64,000 bases of DNA from positions 10,096,839 through 10,160,838 of the forward strand of contig CM049316.1 of the NCBI GenBank assembly GCA_026874595.1, given 5' to 3'. Shown here in pieces: positions 23,101 to 36,533 of the stretch (positions are counted from its first letter, which is position 1; every line of letters begins with the position of its first letter). The position numbers were made by a program, and so were the translations under genes. Under the pieces are notes generated by a model. It was not told the DNA's origin. It saw only the letters and a program-made list of their open reading frames with translations, and did no database searches. Origin of the DNA: Sipunculus nudus (Eukaryota > Annelida > Sipuncula > Golfingiida > Sipunculidae).

Positions 23101-26100
23101 GTCCAGTGGTAAAGCAGGTCTTCTACCCGATGTTGTCTGCTCGATTTGCGGCCAGTGGTAAAGCAGGCCTTCTACCCGATGTTGTCCATTTGATTTGCGG
23201 CCAGTGGTAAAGCAGGTCTTCTGCCCAATGTTGTCCGATTGATTTGCTGCCAGTGGTAAAGCAGGTTTTCCACCCGATGATGTGTGCTTGATTTGCGGCC
23301 AGTGGTAAAGCAGGCCTTCTACCCGATGTTGTCCGCTTGATTTGCGGCCAGTGGTAAAGCAGGTCTTCAACCGATGTTGTCCATTTGATCTGCCGACAGT
23401 GGAAAAACAGGTCTTCCATCCGATGTTGCCCGCTTGATTTGCGGCCAGTGGAAAAGCAGATCTTCCTCCCGATGTTGTCCACTTGAACTGCGGCCAGTGG
23501 CAAAGCAGGTCTTCCACCCGATGTTGTCCGTTTGATCTGCAACCAGTGGTAAAGCAGGTCTTCTACCCGACGTTGTCCGCTTGTTTGCGGCCAGTCGAAA
23601 AGCAGGTGTTCCATCCGATGTTGCCCGCTTGAACTGCGGCCAGTGGCAAAGCAGGTCTTCCACCCGATGTTGTCCGTTTGATCTGCAGCCAGTGGTAAAG
23701 CAGGTCTTCAACCGATGTTGTCCGTTTGATTTGCGGCCAGATGTAAAGCACGTCCTCCACCTGATGTTGTCCGCTTGATTAACCGCCAGTGGAAAAGCAG
23801 GTCTTCCACCTGATGTTGTCCGCTTAATTTGCGGTTAGTGGTAAAGCAGGTCTTCCACCCGATGTTGTCCGCTTGAACTGCGGCCAGTGGCAAAGCAGGT
23901 CTTCCACCCGATGTTGTCCGTTTGATCTGCAACCAGTGGTAAAGCAGGTCTTCAACCGATGTTGTCCGTTTGATCTGCGGCCAGTGGTAAAGCAGGTCTT
24001 AAACCGATGTTGTCCGTTTGATCTGCGGCCAGATGTAAACCACGTCCTCCACCTGATGTTGTCCGCTTGATTAACCGCCAGTGGAAAAGCAGGTCTTCCA
24101 CCTGATGTTGTCCGCTTAATTTGCGGTTAGTGGCAAAGCAGGTCTTCCACCCGATGTTGTCCGTTTGATCTGCAGCCAGTGGTAAAGCAGGTCTTCAACC
24201 GATGTTGTCCGTTTGATCTGCAGCCATTGGTAAAGCAGGTCTTCAACCGATGTTGTCCGTTTGATCTGCGGCCAGGGGTAAAGCAGGTCTTCAACCGATG
24301 TTGTCCGTTTGATCTGCGGCCAGTGGTAAAGCAGGTCTTCAACCGATGTTGTCCGTTTGATCTGCCGCCAGTGGCAAAGCAGGTCTTCAACCGATGTTGT
24401 CCGTTTGATCTTCAGCCAGTGGTAAAGCAGGTCTTCAACCGATGTTGTCCGTTTGATCTGCGGCCAGTGGTAAAGCAGGTCTTCAACCTATGTTGTCTGT
24501 TTGATCTGCGGCCAGTGGTAAAGCAGGTCTTCAACCGATGTTGTCCGTTTGATCTGCGGCCAGTGGTAAAGCAGGTCTTCAACCGATGTTGTCCGTTTGA
24601 TCTGCAGCCAGTGGTAAAGCAGGTCTTCAACCGATGTTGTCCGTTTGATCTGCGGCCAGTGGTAAAGCAGATCTTCAACCGATGTTGTCTGTTTGATCTG
24701 CGGCCAGTGGCAAAGCAGGTCTTCCACCAGATGTTGTCCGTTTGATCTGCAGCCAGTGGTAAAGCAGGTCTTTAACCGATGTTGTCTGTTTGATCTGCGG
24801 CCAGTGGTAAAGCAGGTCTTCAACCGATGTTGTCCGTTTGATCTGCGGCCAGATGTAAAGCACGTCCTCCACCTGATGTTGTCCGCTTGATTAACCGCCA
24901 GTGGAAAAGCAGGTCTTCAACCTGATGTTGTCCGCTTAATTTGCGGTTAGTGGTAAAGCAGGTCTTCCACCCGATCTTGTCCGCTTGAACTGCGGCCAGT
25001 GGCAAAGCAGGTCTTCCACCCGATGTTGTCCTTTTGATCTGCAGCCAGTGGTAAAGCAGGTCTTCAACCGATGTTGTCCGTTTGATCTGCGGCCAGTGGT
25101 AAAGCAGGTCTTCAGCCGATGTTGTCCGTTTGTTCTGCAGCCAGTGGTAAAGCAGGTCCTCCACCTGATGTTGTCCGCTTGAATAACCGCCAGTGGAAAA
25201 GCAGGTCTTCCACCTGATGTTGTCCGCTTGTTTGCGGCCAGTGGAAAAGCAGGTGTTCCAGCCGATGTTGCCCGCTTGAACTGCGGCCAGTTGCAAAGCA
25301 GGTCTTCCACCCGATGTTGTCCGTTTGATCTGCGGCCAGTGGTAAAGCAGGTCTTCAACCGATGTTGTCCGTTTGATCTGAGGCCAGTGGTAAAGCAGGT
25401 CTTCAACCGATGTTGTCCGTTTGATCTGCAGCCAGTGGTAAAGCAGGTCTTCAACCGATGTTGTCCGTTTGATCTGCGACCAGTGGTAAAGCAGGTCTTC
25501 AACCGATGTTGTCCGCTTGAACTGCGGCCAGTGGCAAAGCAGGTCTTCCACCCGCTGTTGTCCGTTTGATCTGCCGACAGTGGAAAAACAGGTCTTCCAC
25601 CCGATGTTGCCCGCTTGATTTGCGGCCAGTGGAAAAGCAGATCTTCCTCCCGATGTTGTCCACTTGATCTGCGGCCAGTGGTAAAGCAGGTCTTCAACCA
25701 ATGCTGTCCGTTTGATCTGCCGACAGTGGTAAAGCAGGTCTTCTACCCGACGTTGTCCGCTTGTTTGCGGCCATTGGAAAAGCAGGTGTTCCACCCGATG
25801 TTGCCCGCTTGAACTGCGGCCAGTGGCAAAGCAGGTCTTCCACCCGATGTTGTCCGTTTGATCTGCGGCCAGTGGTAAAGCAGGTCTTCAACCGATGTTG
25901 TCCGTTTGATCTGCAGCCAGTGGTAAAGCAGGTCTTCAACCGATGTTGTCCGTTTGATCTGCGGCCAGTGGTAAAGCAGGTCTTCAACCGATGTTGTCCG
26001 TTTGATCTGCGGCCAGATGTAAAGCACGTCCTCCACCTGATGTTGTCCGCTTGATTAACCGCCAGTGGAAAAGCAGGTCTTCAACCTGATGTTGTCCGCT

Positions 26101-29100
26101 TAATTTGCGGTTAGTGGTAAAGCAGGTCTTCCACCCAATGTTGCCCGCTTGAACTGCGGCCAGTGGCAAAGCAGGTCTTCCACCCGATGTTGTCCGTTTG
26201 ATCTGCAGCCAGTGGTAAAGCAGGTCTTCAACCGATGTTGTCCGTTTGATCTGCGCCCAGTGGTAAAGCAGGTCTTCAACCGATGTTGTCCGTTTGATCT
26301 GCGGCCAGATGTAAAGCACGTCCTCAACCTGATGTTGTCCGCTTGATTATCCGCCAGTGGAAAAGCAGGTCTTCCACCTGATGTTGTCCGCTTAATTTGC
26401 GGTTAGTGGTAAAGCAGGTCTTCCACCCGATGTTGTCCGCTTGAACTGCGTTCAGTGGCAAAGCAGGTCTTCCACCCGATGTTGTCCGTTTGATCTGCAG
26501 CCAGTGGTAAAGCAGGTCTTTAACCGATGTTGTCCGTTTGATCTGCAGCCAGTGGTAAAGCAGGTCTTCAACCGATGTTGTCCGTTTGATCTGCGGCCAG
26601 TGGTAAAGCAGGTCTTCAACCGATGTTGTCTGTTTGATCTGCGGCCAGTGGTAAAGCAGGTCTTCAACCGATGTTGTCCGTTTGATCTGCGGCCAGATGT
26701 AAAGCACGTCCTCCACCTGATGTTGTCCACTTGATTAACCGCCAGTGGAAAAGCAGATCTACCACCTGATGTTGTCCGCTTAATTTGCGGTTAGTGGTAA
26801 AGCAGGTCTTCCACCCGATGTTGCCCGCTTGAACTGCGGCCAGTGGCAAAGCAGGTTCTCCACCCAATGTTGTCCGTTTGATCTGCAGCCAGTGGTAAAG
26901 CAGGTCTTCAACCGATGTTGTCCGTTTGATCTGCGGCCAGTGGTAAAGCAGGTCTTCAAACGATGTTGTCCGTTTGATCTGCGGCCAGATGTAAAGCAAG
27001 TCCTCCACCTGATGTTGTCCGCTTGATTAACCGCCAGTGGAAAAGCAGGTCTTCAACCGATGTTGTCCGCACAATTTGCGGTTAGTGGTAAAGCAGGTCT
27101 TCCACCCGATGTTGCCCGCTTGAACTGCGGCCAGTGGCAAAGCAGGTCTTCCACCCGATGTTGTCCGTTTGATCTGCCGACAGTGGAAAAACAGGTCTTC
27201 CACCCGATGTTGCCCGCCTGATCTGCGGCCAATGGTAAAGCAGATCTTCAACCGATGTTGTCTGTTTGATCTGCGGCCAGTGGCAAAGCAGGTCTTCCAC
27301 CAGATGTTGTCCGTTTGATCTGCAGCCAGTGGTAAAGCAGGTCTTCAACCGATGTTGTCTGTTTGATCTGCGGCCAGTGGTAAAGCAGGTCTTCAACCGA
27401 TGTTGTCCGTTTGATCTGCGGCCAGATGTAAAGCACGTCCTCCACCTGATGTTGTCCGCTTGATTAACCGCCAGTGGAAAAGCAGGTCTTCCACCTGATG
27501 TTGTCCGCTTAATTTGCGGTTAGTGGTAAAGCAGGTCTTCCACCCAATGTTTTCCGCTTGAACTGCGGCCAGTGGCAAAGCAGGTCTTCCACCCGATGTT
27601 GTCCTTTTGATCTGCAGCCAGTGGTAAAGCAGGTCTTCAACCGATGTTGTCCGTTTGATCTGCGGCCAATGGTAAAGCAGGTCTTCATCCGATGTTGTCC
27701 GTTTGATCTGCAGCCAGTGGTAAAGCAGGTCTTCAACCGATGTTGTCCGTTTGATCTGCGGCAAGTGGTAAAGCAGGTCTTCAACCGATGTTGTACGTTT
27801 GATCTGCGGCCAGATGTAAAGCACGTCCTCCACCTGATGTCCGCTTGATTAACCGCCAGTGGAAAAGCAGGTCTTCCACCTGATGTTGTCCGCTTAATTT
27901 GCGGTTAGTGATAAAGCATGTCTTCCACCCAATGTTGTCCGCTTGAACTGCGGCCAACGGCAAAGCAGGTCTTCCACCCGATGTTGTCCGTTTGATCTGC
28001 AGCCAGTGGTAAAGCAGGTATTCAACCGATGTTGTCCGTTTGATCTGCGGCCAGTGGTAAAGCAGGTCTTCAACCGATGTTGTCCGTTTGATCTGCGGCC
28101 AGATGTAAACCACGTCCTCCACCTGATGTTGTCCGCTTGATTAACCGCCAGTGGAAAAGCAGGTCTTCCACCTCATATTGTCCGCACAATTTGCGGTTAG
28201 TGGTAAAGCAGGTCTTCCACCCGATGTTGCCCGCTTGAACTGCGGCCAGTGGCAAAGCAGGTCTTCCACCCGATGTTGTCCGTTTGATCTGCGGCCAGTG
28301 GTAAAGTAGGTCTTCAACCGATGTTGTCCGTTTGATCTGCAGCCAGTGGTAAAGCAGGTCTTCAACCGATGTTGTCCGTTTGATCTGCAGCCAGTGGTAA
28401 AGCAGGTCTTCCACCTGATGTTGTCCGTTTGATCTGCAGCCAGTGGTAAAGCAGGTCTTCAACCGATGTTGTCCGTTTGATCTGCGGCCAGTGGTAAAGC
28501 AGGTCTTCAACCGATGTTGTCCGTTTGATCTGCGGCCAGTGGTAAAGCTGGTCTTCAACCGATGTTGTCCGTTTGATCTGCAGCCAGTGGTAAAGCAGGT
28601 CTTCAACCGATGTTGTCCGTTTGATCTGCGGCCAGTGGTAAAGCAGGTCTTCAACCGATGTTGTCCGTTTGATCTGCGGCCAGTGGCAAAGCAGGTCTTC
28701 AACCGATGTTGTCCGTTTGATCTGCGGCCAGTGGCAAAGCAGGTCTTCAACCGATGTTGTCCGTTTGATCTGCGGCCAGTGGCAAAGCAGGTCTTCAACC
28801 GATGTTGTCCGTTTGATCTGCGGCCAGTGGTAAAGCAGGTCTTCAACCGATGTTGTCCGTTTGATCTGCGGCCAGTGGTAAAGCAGGTCTTCAACCGATG
28901 TTGTCCGTTTGATCTGCGGCCAGATGTAAACCACGTCCTCCACCTGATGTTGTCCGCTTGATTAGCCGCCAGTGGAAAAGCAGGTCTTCTACCTGATGTT
29001 GTCCGCTTAATTTGCGGTTAGTGGTAAAGCAGGTCTTCCACCCGATGTTGTCCGCTTGAACTGCGGCCAGTGGCAAAGCAGGTCTTCTACCTGATGTTGT

Positions 29101-29350
29101 CCGCTTAATTTGCGGTTAGTGGTAAAGCAGGTCTTCCACCCGATGTTGTCCGCTTGATTTGCGGCCAGTGGTAAAGCAGATCTTCCACCTCATGTTGTCC
29201 GCTTGATCTGTGGCCAAAGGTTAAGCAAGTCTTCCACCCGATGTTGTCCGCTTGATTTGCGGCAAGTGGTAAAGTAGATCTTCTACCCGATGTTGTCCGC
29301 TTGATTTACGGCAGTGGAAGGGCGGGTCTATCCGATATTGTCCGCTTGGT
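23101..29350 (-). repeat. 48/49-bp minisatellite B, about 130 copies, with higher-order repeats
   Basis: The plus-strand unit is GTGGTAAAGCAGGTCTTC, then AACCGATG or CACCCGATG, TTGTCCG, then TTTGATCTGCGGCCA or a variant. Strand is given as minus so that the shared core reads as in array A. A diagnostic variant containing CCAGATGTAAA occurs at 23,739, 24,031, 24,851, 26,015, 26,307, 26,695, 26,987, 27,424, 27,812, 28,101 and 28,922. Spacings cluster at about 292 (six units), 388, 437 and 820 bp, showing block amplification. Frames on both strands stay open for tens to hundreds of codons because 48 is divisible by three; 49-bp variants shift the frame. No protein is inferred. Confidence 0.92.
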
Positions 29351-29440
29351 TTACGTCTAGTGGTTAAGCAGATACTCTAGTTGGGTCATATGGTTAGTGT
29401 TTATCCGTCGATTGTCTGCTTAGTTCAGGTCGAGGTTTAC
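29351..29440 (-). repeat. Degenerate right edge of minisatellite B
   Basis: Decayed units (TTGTCCGCTTGGTTTACG, TAGTGGTTAAGCAGATAC, TTATCCGTCGATTGTCTGC) trail off into unique DNA. Accumulated divergence at an array edge is typical of satellite arrays. Confidence 0.65.
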
Positions 29441-31974
29441 TTTTTGGGCACTTTTTGATAAGACAGGGGCAGTACCTGGTGGATAGCACTAAATTGAAAT
29501 TTCGTTAAACTAATATGCTTTTCTCATGTCGCATCAGATACCCGGGTCGGGGATCTTATTGCTGGCCTGACATTGCTCAGGTAATAACACGATCAGACAA
29601 TTTTGCGTGGACTATGGGTAGAGTGGACATATTTTACACGGATACACATTTCAGGGGCAGCGTTTCCTGTTGTGTCGTTAATGAGAAGTCATGGAATGTG
29701 TGTGCATTGTGAATTTGCCCTCGGCAGCTAGAGTGCTGAATGGTCATGATCAAGAGTGACTTTGTGTACTTGCATCAGCAGAGAGCGTCTCAGTGCGTTT
29801 ACGATCCAATGGAACCAGGCAAAAGAACTTGGAGGTTTAAACAGAAAAGTCGTCCACTTGATTTACTCTAAGATATGAAGTAGACCATATAAAATAGATT
29901 ATCGTATGGGCATTGGTTCCATTTCTATTTCAGAATTTATTAAATTAACGTTGCAAAACACAAAGAGAAAATTTTAAATGTCATCTTCACACCCGCCAAG
30001 CATATATGAAATTATACCGCTATTCTCAGCACTATTTTCCAGGGTAAAAAAGAATAAAATAGGTCTTCAAGCCAGGATGTAGCATACCTTACTTAAAAAG
30101 TAAAAAAAAATGAAAGATGTTTGACCGATTAAAAATAGAAATACTAAATAAACCGGAACATTGGATCCTGTACATTGCATGACATTGATTCTATGTATAA
30201 CATTTATAAAATACATAAGATCGCCCCGTTAGTTACATAACCCAACACTTTTTGCTTTTTCTGTAAAAGAGCGATTATTTTATGTCACCTAAAATGTTTT
30301 CGAACGTTCAGAGCACAACCATTAGATAAACCGGTGGGATACCAGTGTATGTCCGGAAAGTTACACAAGAGGCGCCAAATTATTCCCCGAAACAGACAAA
30401 ACCATTCTTATAATGTAAGGAAATGTTGAGGAAAGTACTCAAGTCTAGTGGCAGCTACTTAGCTTGTCTGGGGATTGTCTGATGGTCCTCTAATGAGAGG
30501 TCCACCAGATCAGTCTAACAGTCTCAGCCGCTACACAGACGGGCATGGTGCAATGTTATAATCACATGTACATATATATAAACGGGAAATCCTGCTTTTC
30601 AGACAGGATTACCGGCGAATCATTTATAACCATTTGAAAAATTGGTGATGTGGGCTGATGATTTTCAGAAGTTTTAGGTTGAACACAGCAGGATTTGCAC
30701 TTGGATGAGGAAATTTAGCTGAATGCTTTCCATGCCGTCGATGGTGCCCGCTTTTGCCTTATCAACCTGCTGTCAAATGATGTGAAAGAAAAATTGCCTC
30801 TTTTTTTTATAAATTGTTCAGTCTTGACACTACATTGCCAAGCACCGCTTTATGCTAATATATGAATGAATGCATGGACCTCCGAGTTGAAAATTATCAT
30901 ATTTAAAATTTTTTCATCTTAATTTATTAATCATTATCATTATCATTTTTATTATTATTAACATTATAATTATTATTATAACTGTTGTTATTATTATTTT
31001 GCTTATCAGCAAGGAGCAAGGACCAAAATTACTTGTAATTTTTTGATGTAATTAAAAGAAATTTTGGCACATTCTGATAGTGGTTGGGTCCATAACCATC
31101 GCCGTAATTATCCATAATTATTCGCGACCATTTTGAAATCCTTCACTATAGTTCCAGCACAAAGAAAACATGTCTTCTCCTTTTCTTTTTAAGTTAAATA
31201 ATGCATATTTCTGCGTGTGTACAGGAATAAAAAAAACCTTTAGAACTCAATATTAGTAGGTACCACGATATTTTTAGGAGAAAACACTAACGTTCATTCA
31301 TGAATTTTTAACATTTTACATACCTGGTATCTGAATAGGTCTCTTTAGTTAGACTCTTTGAGTTACCTTAAGATCAAACTCCATAAGATGATTTATCTTC
31401 ATAAGAAATGGAAACCTATGGTTGCCTGTTTCTAGGACCAGGGGTAATGATTTATAATGGTTGACATGCGATGACGCCGAAAATACACTACCCTACCTCC
31501 GCCTACCTCGGTGTCTAAGTTAGGAATACGACATGGAGTGCAAATACCTAATATGACTGAGCACACTTGTTTGTTTATACACAGAGATGTTTTGTTATTG
31601 AGTCTTTGATCGTCCTGATAATACCTTGTGGACTTTCGTGCACTACCCGCTCGCCCACACACGTTTCTGTTTAAATGTGAGATTTGAACTGTCGATTCTC
31701 TGTCCGTTCGATACTAACCCTTGATGCTGCAGTCATCAAAGGACTGGATATTCGATCCTTCATCTTTTGTAGTTTATGTTTAAACATGTTTATGAAGCTT
31801 TCTATCTTAACATGATTTCGTAATACTCGTGTTGGAAAAGATGGATTTTCTTTCAGTTCAGAACATTCTTAAATCGCATTTTCATGAAAAAAGGATGGTG
31901 TGCTGTTTTAAAATCTCTCTCTCTCTCTCATATTTATGACAAGGAGTAGAATTACTCTGGAATGAGTAATAGCA
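29441..31974. other. Unannotated intergenic DNA
   Basis: No coding region or clear repeat was found. An (ATT/ATC)-rich low-complexity stretch lies at about 30,920-31,000. Short frames near 29,515 and 31,432 have no recognisable domain. Confidence 0.55.
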
Positions 31975-32225
31975 GAGACATGAAATTTGCACTCTAAGGA
32001 ATTAAAGCGCGGTCCTTTTTGTGGGAGGCTCCAAAAACCGTGTTTGCATTCAGTTATTTGGCCCATATTCCCAAATTCATTTGTGCATAAGTGATTTTAG
32101 CTTTATGAATAGTCCTGGATGACGTTCCCGAATCCGGATAAACCTCCTGATCCACACCAAATCTTTTCAAACCAAATTCTTCATTGGCCTATTCCCGAAA
32201 TTTTAAGACATTTTGTTCATGATTC
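31975..32225 (-). repeat. Dispersed repeat, inverted partner of 63,420-63,665
   Basis: On the minus strand this reads GGAATAGGCCAATGAAGAAT, then GTGTGGATCAGG, TTATCCGGATTCGGGAACG, ATCACTTATGCAC, GAATATGGGCC and TTTTGGAGCCTCCC. The same ordered blocks occur on the plus strand at 63,420-63,665 with moderate divergence. It has no ORF and no recognised family, so it is left as an unclassified interspersed repeat, possibly a SINE or MITE. Confidence 0.75.
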
Positions 32226-33435
32226 CGTTAATTATGTTGTGAACAAATATACACATGGTGATATACGATGATGAACGCATATTCTCCAGCCAATTATCAA
32301 TTTTCTTTTTAATTATATGGTCAGCTACAGCACAATAGAGTTCATTGAATGTTACTGCGATATTAACTGATGGTGTTGAATATTATAGCATAAAGTCATA
32401 CAAAGGAGCATACATATTACATATAGTTTCTCATCCGTAATTGCATTTTACAGTGGGTTTTTTTATTTCCGTACCAGCTTTATGCGAAATATCTAAAAGT
32501 ATAATTAACTTGCAAATAGATCAAAAGGGATACATACTGTCGAAAGTTCTTTCCAACCAATTTATAAATCAGCTATGAATGAAAAAAGCGCCTCTCTTAC
32601 ATTTATTCTCAAATAACATATTGCTACTTTAAGGGATATTTATGGTTAAACAGGACGCTTCATTCGTTTAACATGATGATACGGAAAATAAGAAATGATT
32701 CTAAAAAGAACTGTTGCAAAATTTCGTTCTATTTAAACCTTTTTTAGAGGCGCCTTCTTTTGCTAAGATAAAGAATACACAGACAAAAAAGAAACATACA
32801 GAATATACTGTTACATATATATGTCAATAACCAAACATTAAATAAAACAAGGGCTGTTTTTATTATATTTTAATTTAGTTTATAAGTTTTGCTTTGTGAT
32901 TATATGGACACATAATACGTGATAATGTAAAAAGAGAGCGATGTTAAACCTTGAAAAATGTTGAAGCATTTTTCGAGTCCCTTGGAGTTCGGCAATCGAT
33001 CCAATGGGATTTTACTTTACGATTGGGTCATTTCTTTATCTGCATTGTGTGCTTTTACAGTTATTAAATATTTTACTTTACTTTTGTATAACGATATTGT
33101 GAACGTTGTTTAATGTTATTTAATTTAAACCGGTATACTTATTCTTAAGCATTTTAATGTTACTGCAGTTTTCTATGAGCTAGACAGTGTATATTATCAT
33201 TTTTATTGGATAAAACAACTCTGTTAGTTCCATATATCATACATTTTATTTTGCAATATTATAATATATATTTTTTTCTTTTATTCTACATTACTTAAGG
33301 TACAAACTTTATCAATTTTTACAAGAATTGTAATACGTTTTCTATCTATTACAACTTGCCAGGAAGCTAACCTCACCAATCAGAATGTGCACCTCATTTT
33401 TTTTCTAAACACAAATGGAAAGTTATCACCATCGA
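32226..33435. other. Unannotated AT-rich DNA upstream of a LINE remnant
   Basis: No recognisable features. Any 5' part of the LINE beginning near 33,440 is either absent or too decayed to see. Confidence 0.5.
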
Positions 33436-33439
33436 CAGA

Positions 33440-34200
33440 TCGCTTATTGCCGAGAGGTATATACTAAATGTTCGAGAAAATTCCATTGTATCTAGGGATT
33501 TCAATGAGAGGTATGTACAGTGGTATTCAGACCATGAGGATAGTGAAATTGGCAATGAACTCTTAAATGTACTACAATAATTAATAACAATAATAATTAC
33601 AGCAGCTTATCTCCAAACCAACAAGAGTAACAGAGAATAGTTCTAGTTTGCCTGGTTTATTAATCACTGATTCGCCTGGATGTCTTAATAATGTTCACTT
33701 AATGTCACCGCTTTCAAATTGTGACCATGCTGTCACGGCCTGGTCGGTTTTGCTTAAGGTATATAAAACAAAATCATATGAACGTGAATTTTTTAAATAT
33801 AACGAAGCAAAAACTTTTATTATGCTTAAGGAATACCTTCAAAATGCTCCATGGGATACTTCATATGATGATGTTTTTGATTCCGTAGACGACATTGAAG
33901 TATCAGTTTGTGATATAATTACGTATGCTATTAAACAACGTTCTTGTTCCACTAAAACTGTAACCATACGACCAACTGACAAGCCGTGGTTGAATGCAAA
34001 TATAAGACGCATGATAAGACAAAGAAATGGGGTATGGAAAAGATTTAAAAATAATAACCTGCATAACATTACACGTCTTTTAAAACAGCAGAAATATGGT
34101 TGTATCCGAGATCAGAGAGCAAAAGAAAAGTTATTGGAAAAAAATAAGAAATCAGGTAGACGTAGAATATCATGATTCTAAGCTGTGGTGGAAAATCAGT
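33440..34200 (+). pseudogene. CR1/Jockey-type LINE ORF2 remnant: endonuclease C-terminus and linker
   Basis: The frame at about 33,473-33,577 reads ...SIVSRDFNERYVQW, matching the GDFNxR region of APE-type LINE endonucleases with the Gly replaced by Arg, then ends at a stop. The open segment 33,648-34,175 continues with the endonuclease end (ITDSP...SNCDHAV, the catalytic-His region). After it comes a basic linker (KPWLNANIRRMIRQRNGVWK) typical of Jockey/CR1 ORF2 between endonuclease and reverse transcriptase. The endonuclease N-terminus is missing. Stops and frameshifts show it is dead. Assignment to the CR1/Jockey group is by overall motif order, not database search. Confidence 0.8.
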
Positions 34201-34920
34201 CATTGCTTGATGCATAAAAACTCATTCCTCAATACTACCGTTGGAGGTGGATGAAGATATCATACATGACCCTATTGAAAATGCTGAAACTTTCAATTAT
34301 TACTTTAGTAGTCAGGCCATCCTTCCCGAAGACGTCGATTCTACGCCGCTTCCATCAGTGAATAAAATACAAAATGATCTATTGTCATCACTTCAGCTAA
34401 ATCCTCAGGATGTAGAACAGGTCATGAACAAGCTTAGAGTGGACAAAGCCATAGGTCCTGGTGGAATATAGAATCTCATTTTAGAGAAGATGTCTCGCTT
34501 ACTTGCCACTCTGCTTTGCAAATTATTTACCAGGTCATTGTTAACCGGAAAATTTCCTTTTATATGTTATTCCCATTAAAAAAAAAAAAATTCCAGAATC
34601 CAAAATTATTGGCCCATTTCGCTGTTGAATAATGTATCTTAAATATTCGAGAGGTTAGTCTATGATAAATGTTATGAATAGTTCACTCGGCACAAAGTAT
34701 TAATACCAATGAATTCCTCATATACGAAAAATGATAGTCCATTGTACCAGCTGATTGAACTTGTTAATTTTATTTACTGGGGATCTGATGAAGGTATAGA
34801 TACAAGATTATTCTGCCTTGATGTATCCAAGGCCTTTGACAAGGTGTGGCACAGGGGCCTCCTCTTTAAATTGCAGCAAATGGGCATTTCAGGACAAATT
34901 CTGGACAGGCCTCTGTCTCA
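34201..34920 (+). pseudogene. CR1/Jockey-type LINE ORF2 remnant: truncated reverse transcriptase
   Basis: The segment 34,241-34,471 ends in LRVDKAIGPGGI, the K.xGPDGI motif at the start of LINE reverse transcriptases, and then hits a stop. A shifted frame through 34,480-34,640 gives fragments resembling the L..LF..SL..G.FP stretch and the PISLLN motif (here altered). From 34,709 the frame carries RLFCLDVSKAFDKVWHRGLL, the core RT motif with the first catalytic Asp. Homology ends near 34,900-34,920. The YxDD motif, the C-terminal region and a 3' tail are absent, so the copy is 3'-truncated or interrupted, with at least two frameshifts or stops. Confidence 0.85.
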
Positions 34921-36533
34921 CCTTCACGATCTGGACTACGCTTTAGCTACGATTTGGGAAATGGTGGTGGCAGGGATAAAGGTCGTGGCGCAGTGGGTGT
35001 GAATCATGGAGGTCGGGATGGGTCATGGAAGGACGGGAGAGGGCTAAGACTTTTGTACCGGCGATCAAAAGTGTTGTGAAGCCACTACCCTTTTTTTCCG
35101 AATCGGAACTCTATCGTAAGTTGATCATCATTAATCGGGAGGCTGTTTTGGTCCTGTTTTCTTCTGTTGTGATTATTATCACTTATTGTCGCGATTAAAC
35201 ATGATTACCAACGTCGTGAGTCCATCGTGATAAATCGCGATTGATCGTAATGGAATCGTTGCTTATCGCAGACCTTCGTGGTTAATATTCTTCCAGGTCG
35301 TAGAGCTATTGTATTAAAAAAAGGACCCAGTCACCAATAAAAGATGTTGAATTCCCATGAAAAATAGCTTTTTCCCTTTAAGATAAAGCTGTACTTGTAA
35401 AAAATTTTGCTCTGAAACGGTTTGCTTATTCCTGTAAGCAGAGGACCTGGCGCGATCACAGGTGTCAACATAAACTGAACGCGTGCTTCGCCCAGGCCAC
35501 AACACTTGTTCGCCAGGAGAAGCCCAGACTGACTTGGCCCAAATATGTAATACAGGTTCCCGTTGGCTGAAACACGCGGCCTTGTTATAATAAACATACA
35601 ATTACGTGGACTGTGTTTACCAACACGCGGAGCCATAACAAGGTGATAAACAGCCGTACTGAGCCGAGGTATTGAGACTGTGTGCTGGGATGGTTTAGCT
35701 GGGAAACTTTTGTATAAAGCAAAACTGAATTGGTAGTGTGAAAGAATAGACATAATATTGCCCCTGATTATGTCTCTTTAATCTCAGCGACATTGTAGCA
35801 CCGTCGCAGCAGATGACACCGTGGAGTCTCTTTCAGAACAACGCATGAATGTTGTGGCTACGATTAGTCGGGTCAAGATGATGAATGTGTGACCTTTACA
35901 TTTAAGGGTGTTACTTCCACCAGGGCACAACAGTCATACTGAATCCGCCCCTTAATCCGGATGCTCACCAATATCTAACGGTCCTTGGTCCGTGTCCTAT
36001 CTGATAACAGTCTAACTAATGAAAACGGGACAAGAGTAAAAACATGACTTCCTTTGCGGAAGCAATGAGAGATGATGAGAAAATCGCCTACACTGCACTT
36101 TAAGCCATATAGCTTATTGATAGTACAAGATGATCTCTGGAGTGTATAGTGGATGGAATTATGGACCATCAGCGGGGATCGATTTACCGTTCGGTAGACT
36201 CCGGGAGGTCCTCACCCTTCAAATTACTGCTTTGTGAGGCATATGATGAGACCAAATGAGACCAGGATGGGATTACAGACACGGTATGATGATGATGATA
36301 CGAGCGGATGGGCTTCATGCTCCGGTTACCATTGACCGCGGGAAGTCAAAGCCTTATCCTAACCCCGCCTGTCCGTGCACCCAATGACCGGCTGTCTCCG
36401 CGGGAATCCACCAGTCACGTCAGTGTCGTCTGCTTCACAAAACATGAGTCATGAAAAACGGGATTTACGATGTAATCAACAGTACCGGCGAATAGTGTTT
36501 TGATGTATCACTGGAAAAAATCTATATTAATTC

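Noticed and set aside
23092..29076. Many open frames up to 324 codons with repeating CCPFDL or LLYHWPQIKRTT peptides
   Set aside because: They follow the 48-bp unit on both strands, and 49-bp variants shift them. There is no sign of selection for one frame or of splice signals.
19690..29440. Centromeric satellite
   Set aside because: The locus is under 10 kb and there is no supporting evidence beyond higher-order repeats.
35314..35753. Minus-strand gene from two overlapping frames of 95 and 140 codons
   Set aside because: The frames are in different registers with no domain, splice pattern or relation to the nearby LINE.
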